From: Neonectria sp. B-13 | Taxonomy: Eukaryota; Ascomycota; Sordariomycetes; Hypocreales; Nectriaceae | Direction of reading: 5' to 3' | DNA: 64,000 bases | Assembly: GCA_002682825.1 (NCBI GenBank) | Contig: NOKP01000005.1 | Location: 186,001-250,000, forward strand | The notes under the pieces: model-generated | Databases searched by the model: none | Seen by the model: only the letters and a program-made list of their open reading frames with translations | Told to the model about the DNA's origin: nothing | Program-made: the position numbers and the translations under genes | Shown here: one piece after another, positions 45,294 to 57,487 of the stretch | Layout of the letters: each line of letters opens with the position of its first letter | How positions within the stretch are numbered: the first letter of the stretch is position 1

Positions 45294-47335
45294 TCATACA
45301 ATTAGAGGCACCACACCCTCATCATCCATCATGTCATGGATATCAACCCGTCGCTTCTCCTCCCTTTTTCTCTTTATCAGAGTCCTGAGTATCTGAGCTG
45401 CCTTTTGCGCATGTAATCCCCAGTCTCGGAATCCCTCGAGAAGCTGCAGTACCCAGTCTTGGTACACCTCGTCATCCACCTCTGTCCCCGCGACGAAGAT
45501 TGGGAAAACAGAAAACACCGAGTGTGGATTGTGTAGCATTTTTGCATCGCGGAGCTTAAGAGTAGTTCTGAGAATCTCGCGCGCAGCGACTTGGGACGTC
45601 GGGTCTGCGAGCGTCGTGGGAAGAAGGACCCGGTTGAGGAGAATTAGAGCGCAGTTGTGAGTGGATTTGAGGTTGAGCCAGTGGTAAGAAGAGCGGGTGA
45701 GATGTAGTCCACCTTTGATCTGGAACCCTCCAAGTGCGAGATCACATTCCTGCTTGATATGTTAGCACCCTGTTCTGGTAGGTTTCTGTGTAAACAAACC
45801 TTTGCAATGCCGAGTAGCAGGCATCGTATCTCAGCCACGTCGGCCCCATGCAACGGGGCTGCATTTCCATCCATAACAGCAACGCCCGATCTAATTTCAT
45901 TGTCCAGAGATTGGATACGACTGATCAACGACATTGTCTCTAGAAATCTGACGTTGACTGTATCTTGTAACATGTCGCCCCGCAACTCGCTGCTGGGATA
46001 ATCCTCTCCAAAGCCGTCACTCAGATACGATCGGCTTTTCAAGTACAGAGACAGAGAGTCCTCCCTCTCAGTGATTATATCTAGCAATGTCTTGTCATCT
46101 TCTGCAGCCTCTTTTTGAACGTTGCTGACGCGGAACGCAGATGCCCGCACGTCGAGGTACGACAACCAAAGGAGCAATCGGTACTCAATTCCAGAGAGGA
46201 GGTTGGGTATTAGGCTTTCTGAAGAGCCTATCAGCCTCTTCAAACCCTTCATGCGCTGCATGAACGCCGAGTGGTTTGACATGATTATGTCGCACTGACA
46301 GAGGAGGAAAGACACCGAGAAGAACATCCGGGCGTGCGACGCCAGCGTCAAAGACGCGGAAGTGCCGTCTCGTGGGGCATGGTCGCTGCTAAGCTCCCTT
46401 GACAGGCTAGAAATTTTCTCTGAAGCAGCCGCATAATGCTTCATGGCCAACTCTGATGGTATTCCATCCTTGATGGAAAGGTGTGTGCCAGCCCAGGCGA
46501 CAAGGCTGCTTCTGAGAGGCGAGTGAGAGAAGTGCTGTGCACAGCTGAAGAAGTATGCGAATATGTTCCACTGCGCTCCTTTGACGGTCAAAAATGTCGA
46601 CATTTCCTGCGTGTAGTGGCGCAGCGCCAATACTTCCATTCGGGCAGAGGATACGCTGGGGTTGTACTCTTCGGGGCTCCGTAACAGGGTTGGCGCAAGT
46701 GTTTGGTCATGATGTAGTCCACGATTAAATGAGATATCGAAACGCGCTGAATCCAGAGATGGCGACGTGTGTAGCGGATCGAGCGAGCTCCATGAGAATA
46801 CTCCATCACTGTCATGGTTCGCGTTGGTCGCGTGAGCATCGGCCTGATACCCGGGTCCACCAAGGGAGTCAAACTGCCAGTCAAAAAGAGGGCCCAGGTC
46901 TTCCATAGCAGAAGGTGCTAGGAAACAGAAAGGATCGCAACCAGTGGTACCAGATTGTAGGTGCGTTGTCTGATCCAAGTCCCCAAACTTCAACGCCAGA
47001 CTCGCCGATGACAGCTCCAAGTCGGCGCCTTGCCCTATTTCGACGTTGCTCGGCGAAGATACAAGGGGCAGGCTGGGCACAGATACAGGCAAAACGCCGA
47101 CCTTGCCGGTCGATGGATTTCTCCCCGTGAGCCTCATGTTGTTTTGAAACGGCGATACGCACTCGAGGCTCAGCCGGTGACAGGCCCCACACGGCCGGGA
47201 ACCCTCCGGGCATTTGACCTTGCGGCGCCGGCAGGTCAGACAACCTGTGAAAGTGCGATTGCGCCTGCGAGCTTCTGGCATCTTTACGCCTGTTAATGAA
47301 GGTCTCATAAAATATTGTTGAGTTGATGATATCAA
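45294..47335 (-). CDS. Zn2Cys6 transcription factor
   Basis: Exons 47335-45800 and 45749-45294 (50-nt intron) give 663 residues; later Met codons at residues 10 or 19 could be used. The knot is TGCLTCRRRKVKCPEGSRPCGACHRLSLEC at about 30-59, preceded by a basic stretch RRRNRTFT. The C-terminal half resembles the Fungal_trans_2 type (LRHYTQEMSTFLTVKGAQWNIFAYFF; later FLLCQCDIIMSNHSAFMQRMKGLKRLI). It is divergent from the sugar-porter gene 0.5 kb away (shared promoter 47336-47860), so it may regulate it; inference. Confidence 0.87.
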
Positions 47336-47692
47336 GGTGGAGTGACTTGGAAATTCGGAGTGTTGGATGAGGGAGAGTCTACACCCCGCAGTTCAACTAT
47401 GGCTCCACAGCTCAACGAGTCAGCAAGAGCCTATCGAGACCACACTAACACCTAAAAGGGGGTTCATAGCGACGTCGCCGAGATAATTGCAGCTAAGCGT
47501 TAGATATGACAACCGTTCGTCTCCTGTTCGAGTCCTCCATAGCGAGCAGTGGGGCGGTTCACCGAGCTTGTGTTGATTGCATAGCAATGAACGGACGTCC
47601 TTGCAACGTCATTTGATTCCCTTCGAATTGCAGCCCCAATCACTCCACTCAACCCCACGGGGTTTGGATGTGTTGCCATGGAGAACTGGTGA

Positions 47693-47699
47693 TATATAA
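47693..47699 (+). promoter_or_regulatory. TATA box of second sugar-porter gene
   Basis: TATATAA about 165 bases before the start codon, followed by a pyrimidine/CA-rich leader. Confidence 0.5.
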
Positions 47700-47860
47700 G
47701 CCGAGGCCTTCGCCTTCTGTTTGCTGGTCAAGTGTCATTCCACTAAGCACCATCTGTTCCTACGATAAATCTAATCATCTCCGAATTACCTACACGGACC
47801 TTCTCTGGATTCGGGGCTTTCATTTCTTTTGACAATCCATTTTCCCAGAAAGAAACCATC

Positions 47861-49628
47861 ATGGCCGGTGCAAAGAAGCCCGTCAACATCTTCAAGCTGT
47901 ATCGCGGCGAAGCTCCGCCTCAAATTTTCAACTGGAGGTTATGGCTCGCAGTCTGCTCTTTCAGCCTGATGGGCGCGGCACGAGGTATCGACGAAGGACT
48001 CATCAGTGGAGTGTTTGCGTCAAAAGATTTCCAGCGGTCAATCGATGTCGATCTACTTGAGTCCTCTGACTTTGCCAACATCAAAGGCAATGTTGTCGCC
48101 ATGGTCAATATTGGGAGTGTCGGGGGAGCATTGCTGTAAGATATCCCCTCCCCCTGAACTGCAAGATGCACATGTACATCGACATCGAGCTGAATTGACT
48201 TGCGATAAACAGGGCTTCCGTAACTTGCGACCGAATAGGTAGGATCTGGGCTACACGACTGCTCTGTGCTCTCTGGATCCTGGGCATCGTCATTTTTATG
48301 GCGAGCAGTGGCAGTCTGGGTGCAGTATACGCAGGAAGATTCATCGCCGGCCTCGGTATTGGGCAAACCACTGTCGTGGCCCCTGTTTATCTGGCGGAAA
48401 TTTCTCCTGCCTCCATCCGGGGCCTGTGTACCTGCTTCTTTACCGGGTCGGTGTACATTGGTATTGTGCTGGCATACTTTGCAAACTGGGGCTGTTCATT
48501 GAACTTGGCCGACGGACCAGCTCGTTGGGTGAGTTAAGTCTCGTACTACGATTCCCGTCTTCTAGAGTTGCAATGACTGATTCATTGCCACAGCTCATTC
48601 CAACCTCTCTACACCTCATGTTTGCCGGAATTATTCTCGCTCTCTCCTTTTTCAACTACGAATCACCACGATACCTGGTCAAGGTAGGCAAGACTGAGTC
48701 TGCCTTAATTAATTTGTCACGAATCAGAAATTTGCCAACTGATCACCCTTACCTCGTCCGCGAGATCAACGGCATCGAGACAGCGCTCCTCGAAGAGATG
48801 GAATTGAGTTCTGGCATCGGATTTACAGGGCTCATGAAGGAGATGTTCCTGGTTCCCAGTAACCTGTACCGAATATACATCGGCCTCATGGGTCAGCTTC
48901 TATCGCAGTGGTCTGGAGGACCATCCATCACGGTCTACGCTGTCAATCTCTTTGCCATCCTGGGAATCACGGGCCAGAACGAGTCGCTGCTTTCGACGGC
49001 CATCTTTGGAGTCGTCAAACTGGTTGCCGCGCTGATTTGCGCGCTGTTTTTGGTTGATGTCATCGGACGCAAACGCTCATTGCTCCTCGGGATTGCCTTA
49101 CAGTCCGTCTCGATGATCTACGTGGCCGCATACCTCACAGCAGTTCCAGAGGTCACCCACGACACAAACGACCTAACAGCCTCCCAGAGTCGGGCGGGCA
49201 CTGGAGCCGTCGCGATGGTATACATATCCGGCGTTGGCTGGGCTCTGGGCTGGAACAGCATGCAGTATCTGCTGACGGCAGAGCTGTATCCCTTGCGCAT
49301 CCGAGCCGCCTCCGCCTCGCTGGTCATGTGCACACACTTCATCAACTCTTATGGCAACAGCAGAGCGGTCCCGAACATGCTGCTACCGACTGACCAAGGC
49401 GGACTGGGCTCGGCTGGAACATTTTGGATGTTTGCGGCCGTCACTGTCCTCGGTGGTATCTGGGTGGTCATGACCATTCCGGAGACTGCCGGACGGTCAC
49501 TTGAAACGATGGACAGAGTCTTCTCGCTACCTTGGTACAAAATTGGCTTATATGGCAACGCGGAGGCAGCTCGCATGGACAAAGAAGAGCACGATGAAGC
49601 AAATAATAAGGAAAAGGAACTTCTGTGA
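47861..49628 (+). CDS. Sugar-porter MFS transporter
   Basis: Exons 47861-48135, 48213-48528 and 48594-49628 encode 541 residues and about 12 helices. Signatures: GIDEGLISGVFASKDF at helix 1, CDRIGRIWATRLL in loop 2-3, GRFIAGLGIGQTTVVAPVYLAEISPASIRG in helix 4, ESPRYLVKVGK, DVIGRKRSLLLG in loop 8-9, and PETAGRSLETMDRVF at the C-terminus. It belongs to the quinate/sugar-acid-like branch of the family by its N-terminus (APPQIFNWRLWLAV). It should be a plasma-membrane proton symporter for a sugar or sugar acid; the substrate is unknown. Divergent from the Zn2Cys6 gene. Confidence 0.87.
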
Positions 49629-49699
49629 GCTATTGGCAGGCTACTTATACTCACTCAGAGTGTCATGGCCTAGGTTGGGGCCAGGCGGTTATAACTGGT

Positions 49700-49935
49700 A
49701 GAACTATGATGTACCTACTTTAACTATATATCCTTCTTATTATAGATTGATCACCTTAACTACCCACACAATCACTATAATTAAAGCCTCACTTACTATA
49801 ATTATTTATATATAATCACTCTAATTATCTTTATAAATACTATAATTATTATATATATATATATTTACTTATACTATTGAAACTGCTATTTGAACTACTA
49901 TTTCTAATTCTTCGCGATTCTACTGAATTACATAT
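49700..49935. repeat. AT-rich low-complexity tract with (TA)n
   Basis: Very AT-rich DNA dominated by repeated ATTATA/CACTATAATTA-like units and a TATATATATATAT run near 49850. Found in the 3' flank of the sugar porter. No frame. Confidence 0.7.
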
Positions 49936-50774
49936 TTCCTTTGCCTGAGCTTAACAAGGGGATAGATCTTTGGATTTTAAAATCTAGTTATTGACTTTTG
50001 CCCCGTCCACAGAACTCCCTCCGCCAAATCCCTCCATCTTTCCAGCAGGATTCCCTCAGCTTCTAACGCGTCACTTGTTCAGCTGCAGGTTGGTCACAAT
50101 GGCGTCGTCAATCAACTGCATGACCCATGAGGCACAGATACAGACTAGGCGAAAAGGCTGTTGTCGCTAGATGCCTAGTATCTAAGGTGGAAATGTGGAC
50201 AGTGTCCGATAGCGGAACTGACTCTCAGTCCCACCAACCCGTCCCCATGGTGTGGCATTGGCTTCCGAGCGCTTGTCGGACCAACTTCTCAATCAACCAT
50301 AACAAATCTCGAGAGGCAGCTGCTTGGTAATATAGAAAGCGAGGGAAGATAACAGAAACAAGAGAAACTAAATTATCGGCGCAGTCGGGCCGCCGGGCCT
50401 CCTCAGTCCGCAGCTTCGGGTCATCCTGGGTCCAAACCCCAATCACATCAAACGACCTCAAAGCCATGCACGGGCCATCCTATGCAGATCTGCTACTCTG
50501 CAGTTCAGAAGTCCTAAAGCAGGTCGTATGGTAAACTCCATTGATCTGTAATGCTTGGCAAGGCTGTATTTATGACTCATGCATGCTTCTAAGGTGGTTA
50601 GCCCAGACAAACTTCACACCGTGTACGTGATTATAAATTCATGGCTAAATAGCTCATTTGATGCAGTCCAAACTGTTCAGACATTGAGCAGGTTACTTCA
50701 CATTCAAGTAACCACCACGGAAGCTCTTTGCGACCACATCGCAATCTTGTACACTTGGAACTCACGTACGCACA
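49936..50774. other. Intergenic region upstream of SDR gene
   Basis: Short frames only; a duplicated-looking CCTCC(G/A)CCAAATCCCTCC leader occurs near 50020. No gene. Confidence 0.4.
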
Positions 50775-51494
50775 ATGGCCGTCTTCGTCATCACCGGCGC
50801 TCGAACTGGGATCGGTCTGCAGACTGTCCTCCAGCTCGCAAACAGCCCTTCAAACATTGTCGTTGCTGTTGTTCGCGGCCTAGGGGCGGACATCTCGTCC
50901 CTCAACGAGATCAAGTCCAACAGCAAGGGAACAGTCCATATCGTTGAGTGCGACGTTTCAAACACAGCCTCAGTCTCTGAGCTTGTCGGACGCCTGACAA
51001 AAGCTCTTGGAGCAGACTTCTCAGTCAACGTGGTCATCCAATTTGCCGCCATCTTGAATTCCAGGGAACAGACAATCCGCAACGTCACTGCAGAGTCTCT
51101 CATTTCGCACTTTACCTCCAATGCGGTTGGCCCAGCCTTGGTCACGCAGGCATTAATCCCGCACCTCGTCCCTGGTGCTGTGGTGGCAAACATCACCTCT
51201 GGAATGGGGAGCCTGACGATGCTCACCGACGGGACGATCCCAGCTGGGGCCATGCCGTACAGCATCAGCAAGACGGCGCTAAACATGGTCACTGTTCATC
51301 AGGCAAAGCAGCTGGGATCGCAGGCAATTGTTGTTGCAATTGACCCGGGCCATGTTAAGACAGTCATGGGTGGATCGGAGGCGGTGGTAGAAGTGGAGGC
51401 AAGTGCGAAAGGGGTGATCGATATTGTCAAGGGTTTAAAGCCAGAAGACAGTGGGAAGTTTCTCCTCTACAACGGGACGGAGTTGCCGTGGTGA
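50775..51494 (+). CDS. Short-chain dehydrogenase/reductase (C-factor-like)
   Basis: Single exon, 239 residues. Rossmann motif TGARTGIG at 7-14; the NNAG block is replaced by QFAA (about 88-91). The active-site Ser is in NITSGMGSL and the YSISK catalytic Tyr/Lys is near residue 167. The C-terminus (ALNMVTVHQAKQLG..., DPGHVKTVMGG) matches small NAD(P)-dependent SDRs related to bacterial C-factor and fungal norsolorinate-ketoreductase-like enzymes. Substrate unknown. Confidence 0.85.
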   Translation: MAVFVITGARTGIGLQTVLQLANSPSNIVVAVVRGLGADISSLNEIKSNSKGTVHIVECDVSNTASVSELVGRLTKALGADFSVNVVIQFAAILNSREQTIRNVTAESLISHFTSNAVGPALVTQALIPHLVPGAVVANITSGMGSLTMLTDGTIPAGAMPYSISKTALNMVTVHQAKQLGSQAIVVAIDPGHVKTVMGGSEAVVEVEASAKGVIDIVKGLKPEDSGKFLLYNGTELPW

Positions 51495-51761
51495 TTATAT
51501 GTATCAAAGGGGCAGGATGTAAGAAACGATGACACTGGTGCACCTATCCGCAGGGTTGGCAAACGTACTACTAGTGTTAAGGTCAGAATTAGTGTTAGTA
51601 CCCATTCCTGCCTGCCCGGAAGCAGTTATTATGTGTATGTCACGACGATAGCAAATGATGTGAGAGTCATGCTCTTCTCTCTTTTTACACTTGATCTAAG
51701 CTTTGAACAAATATCCTGGTATATCCTCCTGTATAACAAATCTATGGTACATTGAAATTTC

Positions 51762-54204
51762 TTACGCAAACATGTTGCGTCTTCTCCTGGCCAACCTGCA
51801 CTTGGAACTGGCAGTCTTGGTGGAAGCGGCGGGCGTCGTGGCACTGGAAGGCGTGGCGACAGCGGAAGGCGTCGTGGTAGTGGTAGGCGTCGTGCTGCTA
51901 GACTGATCCCTCTTAAGAATCTTAGCCGCGGCATGCTCAGCAGCAACCATCACGATGGCCTGCGTGTTTCCAGTGGGCAGATCAGGGTGAATACTGGCGT
52001 CCACGACAAAGAGGTTGTCGGTACCCCAGACCTTGGTGTTGACGTCGACGACACTGTTTCCGTCCTGGCTGGTTCCCATCCGCGCCGTGCCGACAAAGTG
52101 AGATCCGGTCACGTACGAGGCAATCAAGCTCTCGGCCGTGGTGTTGCTCGCGATAGTCAGGGTGCTGTCAGACTTAGACGCGTAGGCGATGAGCTGCCTC
52201 ATGAAAGACAGGATCGCCTCCTTGTCAGCGCTGGTGTTCAGGTACGGCTCCTCGGTGATCTTGGTAGCTCCAGAGCTGGTGATACCTATGGCACCAGTGG
52301 AGGACAGGCCGTGGGTGAGATAGACCTTGATGCGGACAGTGTCGTTGGAGGGAGAGTTGCAGGTGCCCTGGATGTACCTCTCAACGCCGTCTGTGGTGTT
52401 TCTGACGCTGGTCCAGAAAGTAAGACGTTGACCCGACTGCGCGAGAAGACCAGATCCCTGAGCAAACAGGTCCACGTTGGTCTGGTTTGGCGCGGTGAAG
52501 GCAGTGCTGGCAAGCGACGACAGAGACTCCTTGGTCTTGAGCTCCACAGTGAAGATAGGGTGATCCTGCAGGTTCTGGCCTACAGGCAGATCGATCCAGT
52601 CCGCAGACGCCGGCAGGGTGATCTGCGTAGATCCGTTGGATACGGTCCTGATCTGCTCAGTAGGGCCGATACCGCTGTTGAAGAGAATGCGAGGCGTGGA
52701 CAGGGCACCGGAAGCGAGGATGACGGCTCCCTTAGCGTTGAGCTTGATGATCTGACGCGTGGCCACGCCAGTTTCCACCTCGACGCCGCTGATGCTGCTG
52801 CCGTCGCGGACAACACGGAGCATTTTGGCGTTAAGCTTTAGGTCAAACTTAGGCAGAGCTTGGGCCAAGGGAAGGTAGTCACGGACAGGTCCTGCGCGGA
52901 GGCCATTGGAGATCTAGACGATGTTAGTTGCTGTGTGCTCATGGGGAATCGGATAGTCTCACCATAGTCGGAGGATGCGAGTAGATCTTTCGCTTCTCCT
53001 CAGGCTGATCAATGGCATCCACCTCGCTGAAGCCATTTCCGTCAAGCCACTTGCTCAGTACATTCCAGGCGCCCTGGTCGTACAGCTCGCCGTCCTTGCT
53101 AGGCGTCGTCGTTCCAGGCGTGCGCTCATAGAGCCTGCTCGCGGCATCCTTGACGTCGGCCCACTTCCAGCCTGTCGGCCACTTGCGGTCGAAGTCGGAG
53201 CTCTGGGGCTTGACGAACATCATGGCGTTGATGACCGTTGAGCCACCCAGGATACAGCCGGCCTGGCTGGCCGTGTCGGTGCAGTACTCGCTCGTGTCAG
53301 CAGCGGTAGAGAGCGCATAACCCATACCAGGCACATCGTACTGTGTCACCGTGTCGTTCCAGTCCATGACGGTTTGGCCGCCGGTGGAGAACAGGGAGGC
53401 CTTGCCGCGCTCGAGGAGGAGGACGGAGGCGTTCGACTCTGCTAGACGCTCGGCAACGATGAGACCGGCCGCTCCGGCTCCGGAAACGATGTAGTCGTAC
53501 GTCACGTTAGAGATAGTCGTAGTGATGTTCGTGGGAGTCGATCCGCTGCCGCTGCCAGTGTCAGGGGTTGTTCCGGAGGTGTCGTCGGAGGCCAGCGCCG
53601 CCCAGGTGGCGTAGTCGGCCGACTTAGCAGAGGCGAGATCAATGGCGAAGCCACCAAAGCCAGCAGAGTGGTAGTTGAGTGCGCCATCGGCCGCGGAAGG
53701 ATCATCCAGAGCCGTGGTGCTGAGTGCCCAACCAATAGCAGGTGAATCGTCGGTGGCAGCGAAGGTGGTAGAATCACCCTTGATGCAGCCCTCGCAGAGG
53801 AAAGTGTAGGTGAAGGCAGTACCATTGGCCGAGGTTCCAGACGCAATTGTCTTCAGAGAAACAGTGTCGTCGTCGAGAACGTCGGGGTTCGCGTAGCCAG
53901 TGGCCTCGCGCAGCGAAGAGACAACCGACTCACCGTTGGGCCAAGCAACGATGAGCAGACTCTTGGCCATGGAAGTGGTGAGCGACAGGGCTGCGTATCC
54001 ATCGGTAATAGGAGCGGAGATTTGGCCGATGAAGTCTGTGGCAGGGTCCGAGGGCAACGCAATACCGAAGCTGAAGCTGGAAGCCGTATCAGTCCATTTC
54101 TGGAACGTGATGCTGGTATCGGGGTCGACGTAGGCGACTGAAGCGGCCTGGATTAGGCTGGGGAGTACCAGAGCACTCCCAAGAGCGAGGGACTTGAAGT
54201 TCAT
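51762..54204 (-). CDS. Cellobiose-dehydrogenase-like flavocytochrome (AA8 + AA3_1)
   Basis: Exons 54204-52963 and 52913-51762 (intron 52914-52962) give 797 residues. A signal peptide (MNFKSLALGSALVLPSLIQA) precedes a cytochrome b domain with the axial ligands Met79 (TTSMAKSLLIVAW) and His179 (LNYHSAGFGGF) and a Cys pair at 137/140. A Ser/Gly/Thr linker leads to the GMC flavoprotein: FAD motif IVSGAGAAGLIVAERL at about 239-254, GCILGGSTVINAMMF, catalytic His in SHFVGTARMG and Asn in PTGNTQA. Secreted CDHs oxidise cellobiose and pass electrons to lytic polysaccharide monooxygenases. The tail is a Thr/Pro-rich stretch ending in a basic CRLARRRRNMFA and carries no CBM1. Minus-strand TATA (TATATAAA) at 54435-54442. 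Confidence 0.9.
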
Positions 54205-55731
54205 AATGAAGGGTAGAGAAAGTAGAGAACTGGGTCTTCAAAGGAAGGAATAATAGGCACAAGGCAACGAAGGAAGGGTCACGAATCCAGTCGTGAATGA
54301 ATGAAGGTGGAATAGAACGAAAAGAACGGCACCCAGTGCTGCTGAAGGAAAGAATGAAAGAAGGCAAGCCCCTAGTTGGTCAAGACACAAAGACTCAAGA
54401 CTGACGCATCATCAAGTTGAAGTGCAGGAAGTGTTTATATATGCCACGGCGGAGTTGACGGCAGACTACTAGGCGCAAGGCCCTCACGATCTCCATAACG
54501 GCCTCTCCCCTGCTTGCGTGTAGAAAGGCCTATCACAACGCATGAATACCAGACGACAATGCGAACCCGGCGCTGTCAGTCCACGTTGGCGAAACAGTTT
54601 CAGGGCGTGTGGAGACGCAAAGTCACCCAGGATGCTTGCGAAGACCCGGCTCGAAATCCTAAGAACTATCCAAAGTTGTAATCTCGTCTCCATCATTGGC
54701 CGTCTCCGCCTCCATCAATGCTCTTCCGCAGTCCGCCCGACTCTCTGTTCAGACGAGGTTTCAGCGAGAGGCGATGAAACCCGTTAGCGGCTCCGAATAA
54801 ATCGGTCCCCCTGGAGCTTGGGAAACAGAGCCTAGCTGGTCCTGGAAGTGCCGCGCTGTGGGGGTGTGGATCGTTTCCGTTCCCCTGGCGGCCGAGATGT
54901 TCATTTCGGAGGGATTGACGAGTAGATATCTCACGATAGTCGCCACCCCGGCATCGTTTCGTTTGCAATTGGTGGACGGTGTTTTGCCTAGCAGATCCCA
55001 TTTCCGACTAGACGAGACGCTGGAACGATTCGCGACGGCCTTCGTTGTGGGATCTCCATGTGGCCCCGACCCCTGATACCTGAGACAGGGTGGTTACGTA
55101 GGCCTCATGCCTTTTTCGAGATGAATTGGGAGGCTGTTGCTGAGATTTTTACTTGATCCTTGGTAAATCAGGCCATGGCAGACGAATCTTTTTGTCCCAT
55201 CCGCTTAAATTCTTTTCCCGCAACGTCACAGCCAGGATGGGTTCCGGCGTGGGTTTACCTAAATAGTACTACACTCCCGTTTCTATTTTCTCTGTCAGAG
55301 GTTTCTCGTCGTCTAGATTTGACGGCCGTCCGCGAAAATTCGGTGCGAATACTGGAGCCCGTGGTTTTGGTGCTTCTTATGGTCTGATACCTCAGTCTAA
55401 GCATACACGCTCACAGAAGATATAAAAGGCCGCCATTGCGCGAAATGGCAATTAGTTGTACCGTTATGATCACCAAGCAGATCAAACACGGCAGTGCGAT
55501 CTAAAGTGGCGCAAGAGCAAAGACCAAACAAAACATTGGACGCGCTTCGCTCTACGAAACACTAGGTGTCTCAATGCCCAATGGCCAGCTACCACCAGGG
55601 TCAACTATCACTAACACCTCTGCTCCGTCGGCGTCTCCTGTGCCACCTTCATCCACCCAAAACAGCACACACCAACCCACCATCAACCAATACACCTAAT
55701 CATCAGTTAAACGCCCTTTCATTTCTATTTC
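54205..55731. other. Intergenic region
   Basis: Upstream region of the CDH gene plus 3' flank of the GFA gene. Open frames at 54542-55387 show no domain. No gene seen. Confidence 0.45.
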
Positions 55732-56728
55732 CTAAGGCTTCTCGTAAAAAGGAGGTCGGTTGGCGCCTTCCATCTGCTGAATCTTCCCTTCAAAGTCCTT
55801 CAGGTCGGTTCCATTCAGAACACGGAGGTTCACAGGGTGCATTGGGCTGATCATGTCCCATACCTTTCGTTGCTCCTCTGACATGGCAGCGATCGACTCA
55901 TCGGATTGGGGAGCCGGCTCGTTTGTCATCTGCACGCCGCATTTCTTGCAGAACGTCTTGCCGATCAGCTTGGTAGCACAGAAATAACGGCCAATGTCCT
56001 CGGGGTCGCCGTGTAAGACGACCAGTTCACGGCGAGGCCAGACCCAAATGTAGGCATTCTAGGAAACTGTCAGTGTTGCTCTAGTCCTTGAGAAATCTTA
56101 GAGTCTTACTCTCTCGCAAATACTGCAATTGCACTCGCCGACCATGTCCTGGAAAGTCTCGTCAAGGAGTGGGCTCGCCAAGGCTAACTGGACGGCGCCA
56201 CAATGGCAATTTCCAGTATAGATCTTGCCTCCTTCGACCTCCTCAGCGGGAAGACGACCAGTATACGCTGGGACCTCATACTTGGATCCCTTCGAAGCCC
56301 AATCGACACTGACGCAGATTCAGTCAGCACAGTGCATGTCAGTGATTGAGATGCAGTGACACTCACTACTCACGCTGCAACGTCCACGTGTTCAGATCCT
56401 GGATTGCGTGGGCGTTCAGCCCGAAAGAGTACTTTGGCGGTCCGCTGGGCATCGTGACCATGAGGGGTGTAGCGCAAGTGGGACAGAACTTGTGGAGAAT
56501 TCTCCCCGCGGCGAATGTGTACGTCGTGAGGTCCTCCTCGGCGCCTTTGACGACCCTGAAGTCATCGCGGCCGCCGGGAGGGAAGAGCGCGAGGTAGCCC
56601 TTCCTGGTGCAGATGCTGCAGTTGCATTCACCGACGCTCTTGATTTCCGGGACATCGACTTCGTACACGAATGCGCCGCAATGGCAGTTGCCACGGTACG
56701 TTTTGGTCGGTTCCTGGACGTCAGCCAT
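55732..56728 (-). CDS. Tandem GFA-domain zinc protein (two Mss4-like domains)
   Basis: Exons 56728-56370, 56308-56110 and 56058-55732 join to 294 residues from MADVQEPTKTYRGNC. Two complete GFA/Mss4-like folds follow each other. Domain 1 has GNCHCGAFVYEV, GECNCSICTRKGY and FCPTCATPLM; domain 2 has GNCHCGAVQLAL, GECNCSICER and FCKKCGVQMT. Each thus keeps the C-x-C, C-x-C-x2-C and C-x2-C zinc ligands of glutathione-dependent formaldehyde-activating enzymes. Most fungal members contain one domain, though double ones occur. The linking donor (GA|GTAGTG) was chosen because it gives TLQRDVDWASKG in frame; a neighbouring GTGAGT breaks frame. Substrate is unproven. Confidence 0.82.
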
Positions 56729-57487
56729 TGTTTGTTCCGATGCGGAGTTGGCTGGCTTTGAGATTGATGAGATGGCTGGGCGATGTGTCGAGAGACAGGT
56801 GGCCAAACTGCAAGTGTTAAATAGTAGTAGTCAATCGAAAGCTCAAGTCTTTGCAAGTTGGAATCTGTCTTGATGCTGATTGTGGATGGCTGAACTGCTG
56901 AGAGGCGCCTAACCGTGCTGGGGATCGCTTTGTCTTGAAATGAAGCGTAAGCCGGCGTCGGAGTCGGCATGTCGGCTTCCGGGACGTCGGCCGTAGTGGC
57001 TGGTACCCAGGAAATTCACGACAGGGCATCCAATAGCGGTGCATTTACAGCAGGCTGCGGTGCCTACAGTGTGCAGCTGCCTGGTCTTGAAATCACGGTA
57101 GCCAATCTCAACTTCACGACCGCGACACATCTGTCTCATTTACGAACAAGCCACAGTAACAACTAGACAACTAAACTAAGACACGCCGCCAGGCAGCAGC
57201 CCCTCGTTTGCTCACTAATCACTCCGAAGCATCTGATCGTCCATGCGCCGTGTTTGTCGTTGCCATGTAAAGATTGGTTCGTGTTGCCAGCCACTGGAAG
57301 TTGGATGTGTGATGATCACGACAGTGCAATAACGACACTATGGAACGAAGCGGGGATTTGGGTAATGAACAAAAGTATAAGAATGGGACTGAGTGGAAAT
57401 GATGGCTACCAGATCCAAGACTAAGGAACGAAGTCCAGACTCCAATTTTGAATTGATTCATCACAAGTCACCCTCCTACCCTAAACA
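56729..57487. other. Divergent intergenic region
   Basis: Shared promoter area of the GFA and DUF899 genes; no gene. Confidence 0.45.

Noticed and set aside
47500..47550. tRNA-like B-box (GTTCGAGTCC)
   Set aside because: The flanking five bases do not pair as a T-arm and no matching acceptor stem or A-box is found, so it is at most chance or a relic.
51933..52841. 302-codon plus-strand open frame
   Set aside because: It lies antisense inside the CDH coding exon, is Arg/Gly/Val-biased and has no domain; an effect of codon use on the other strand.
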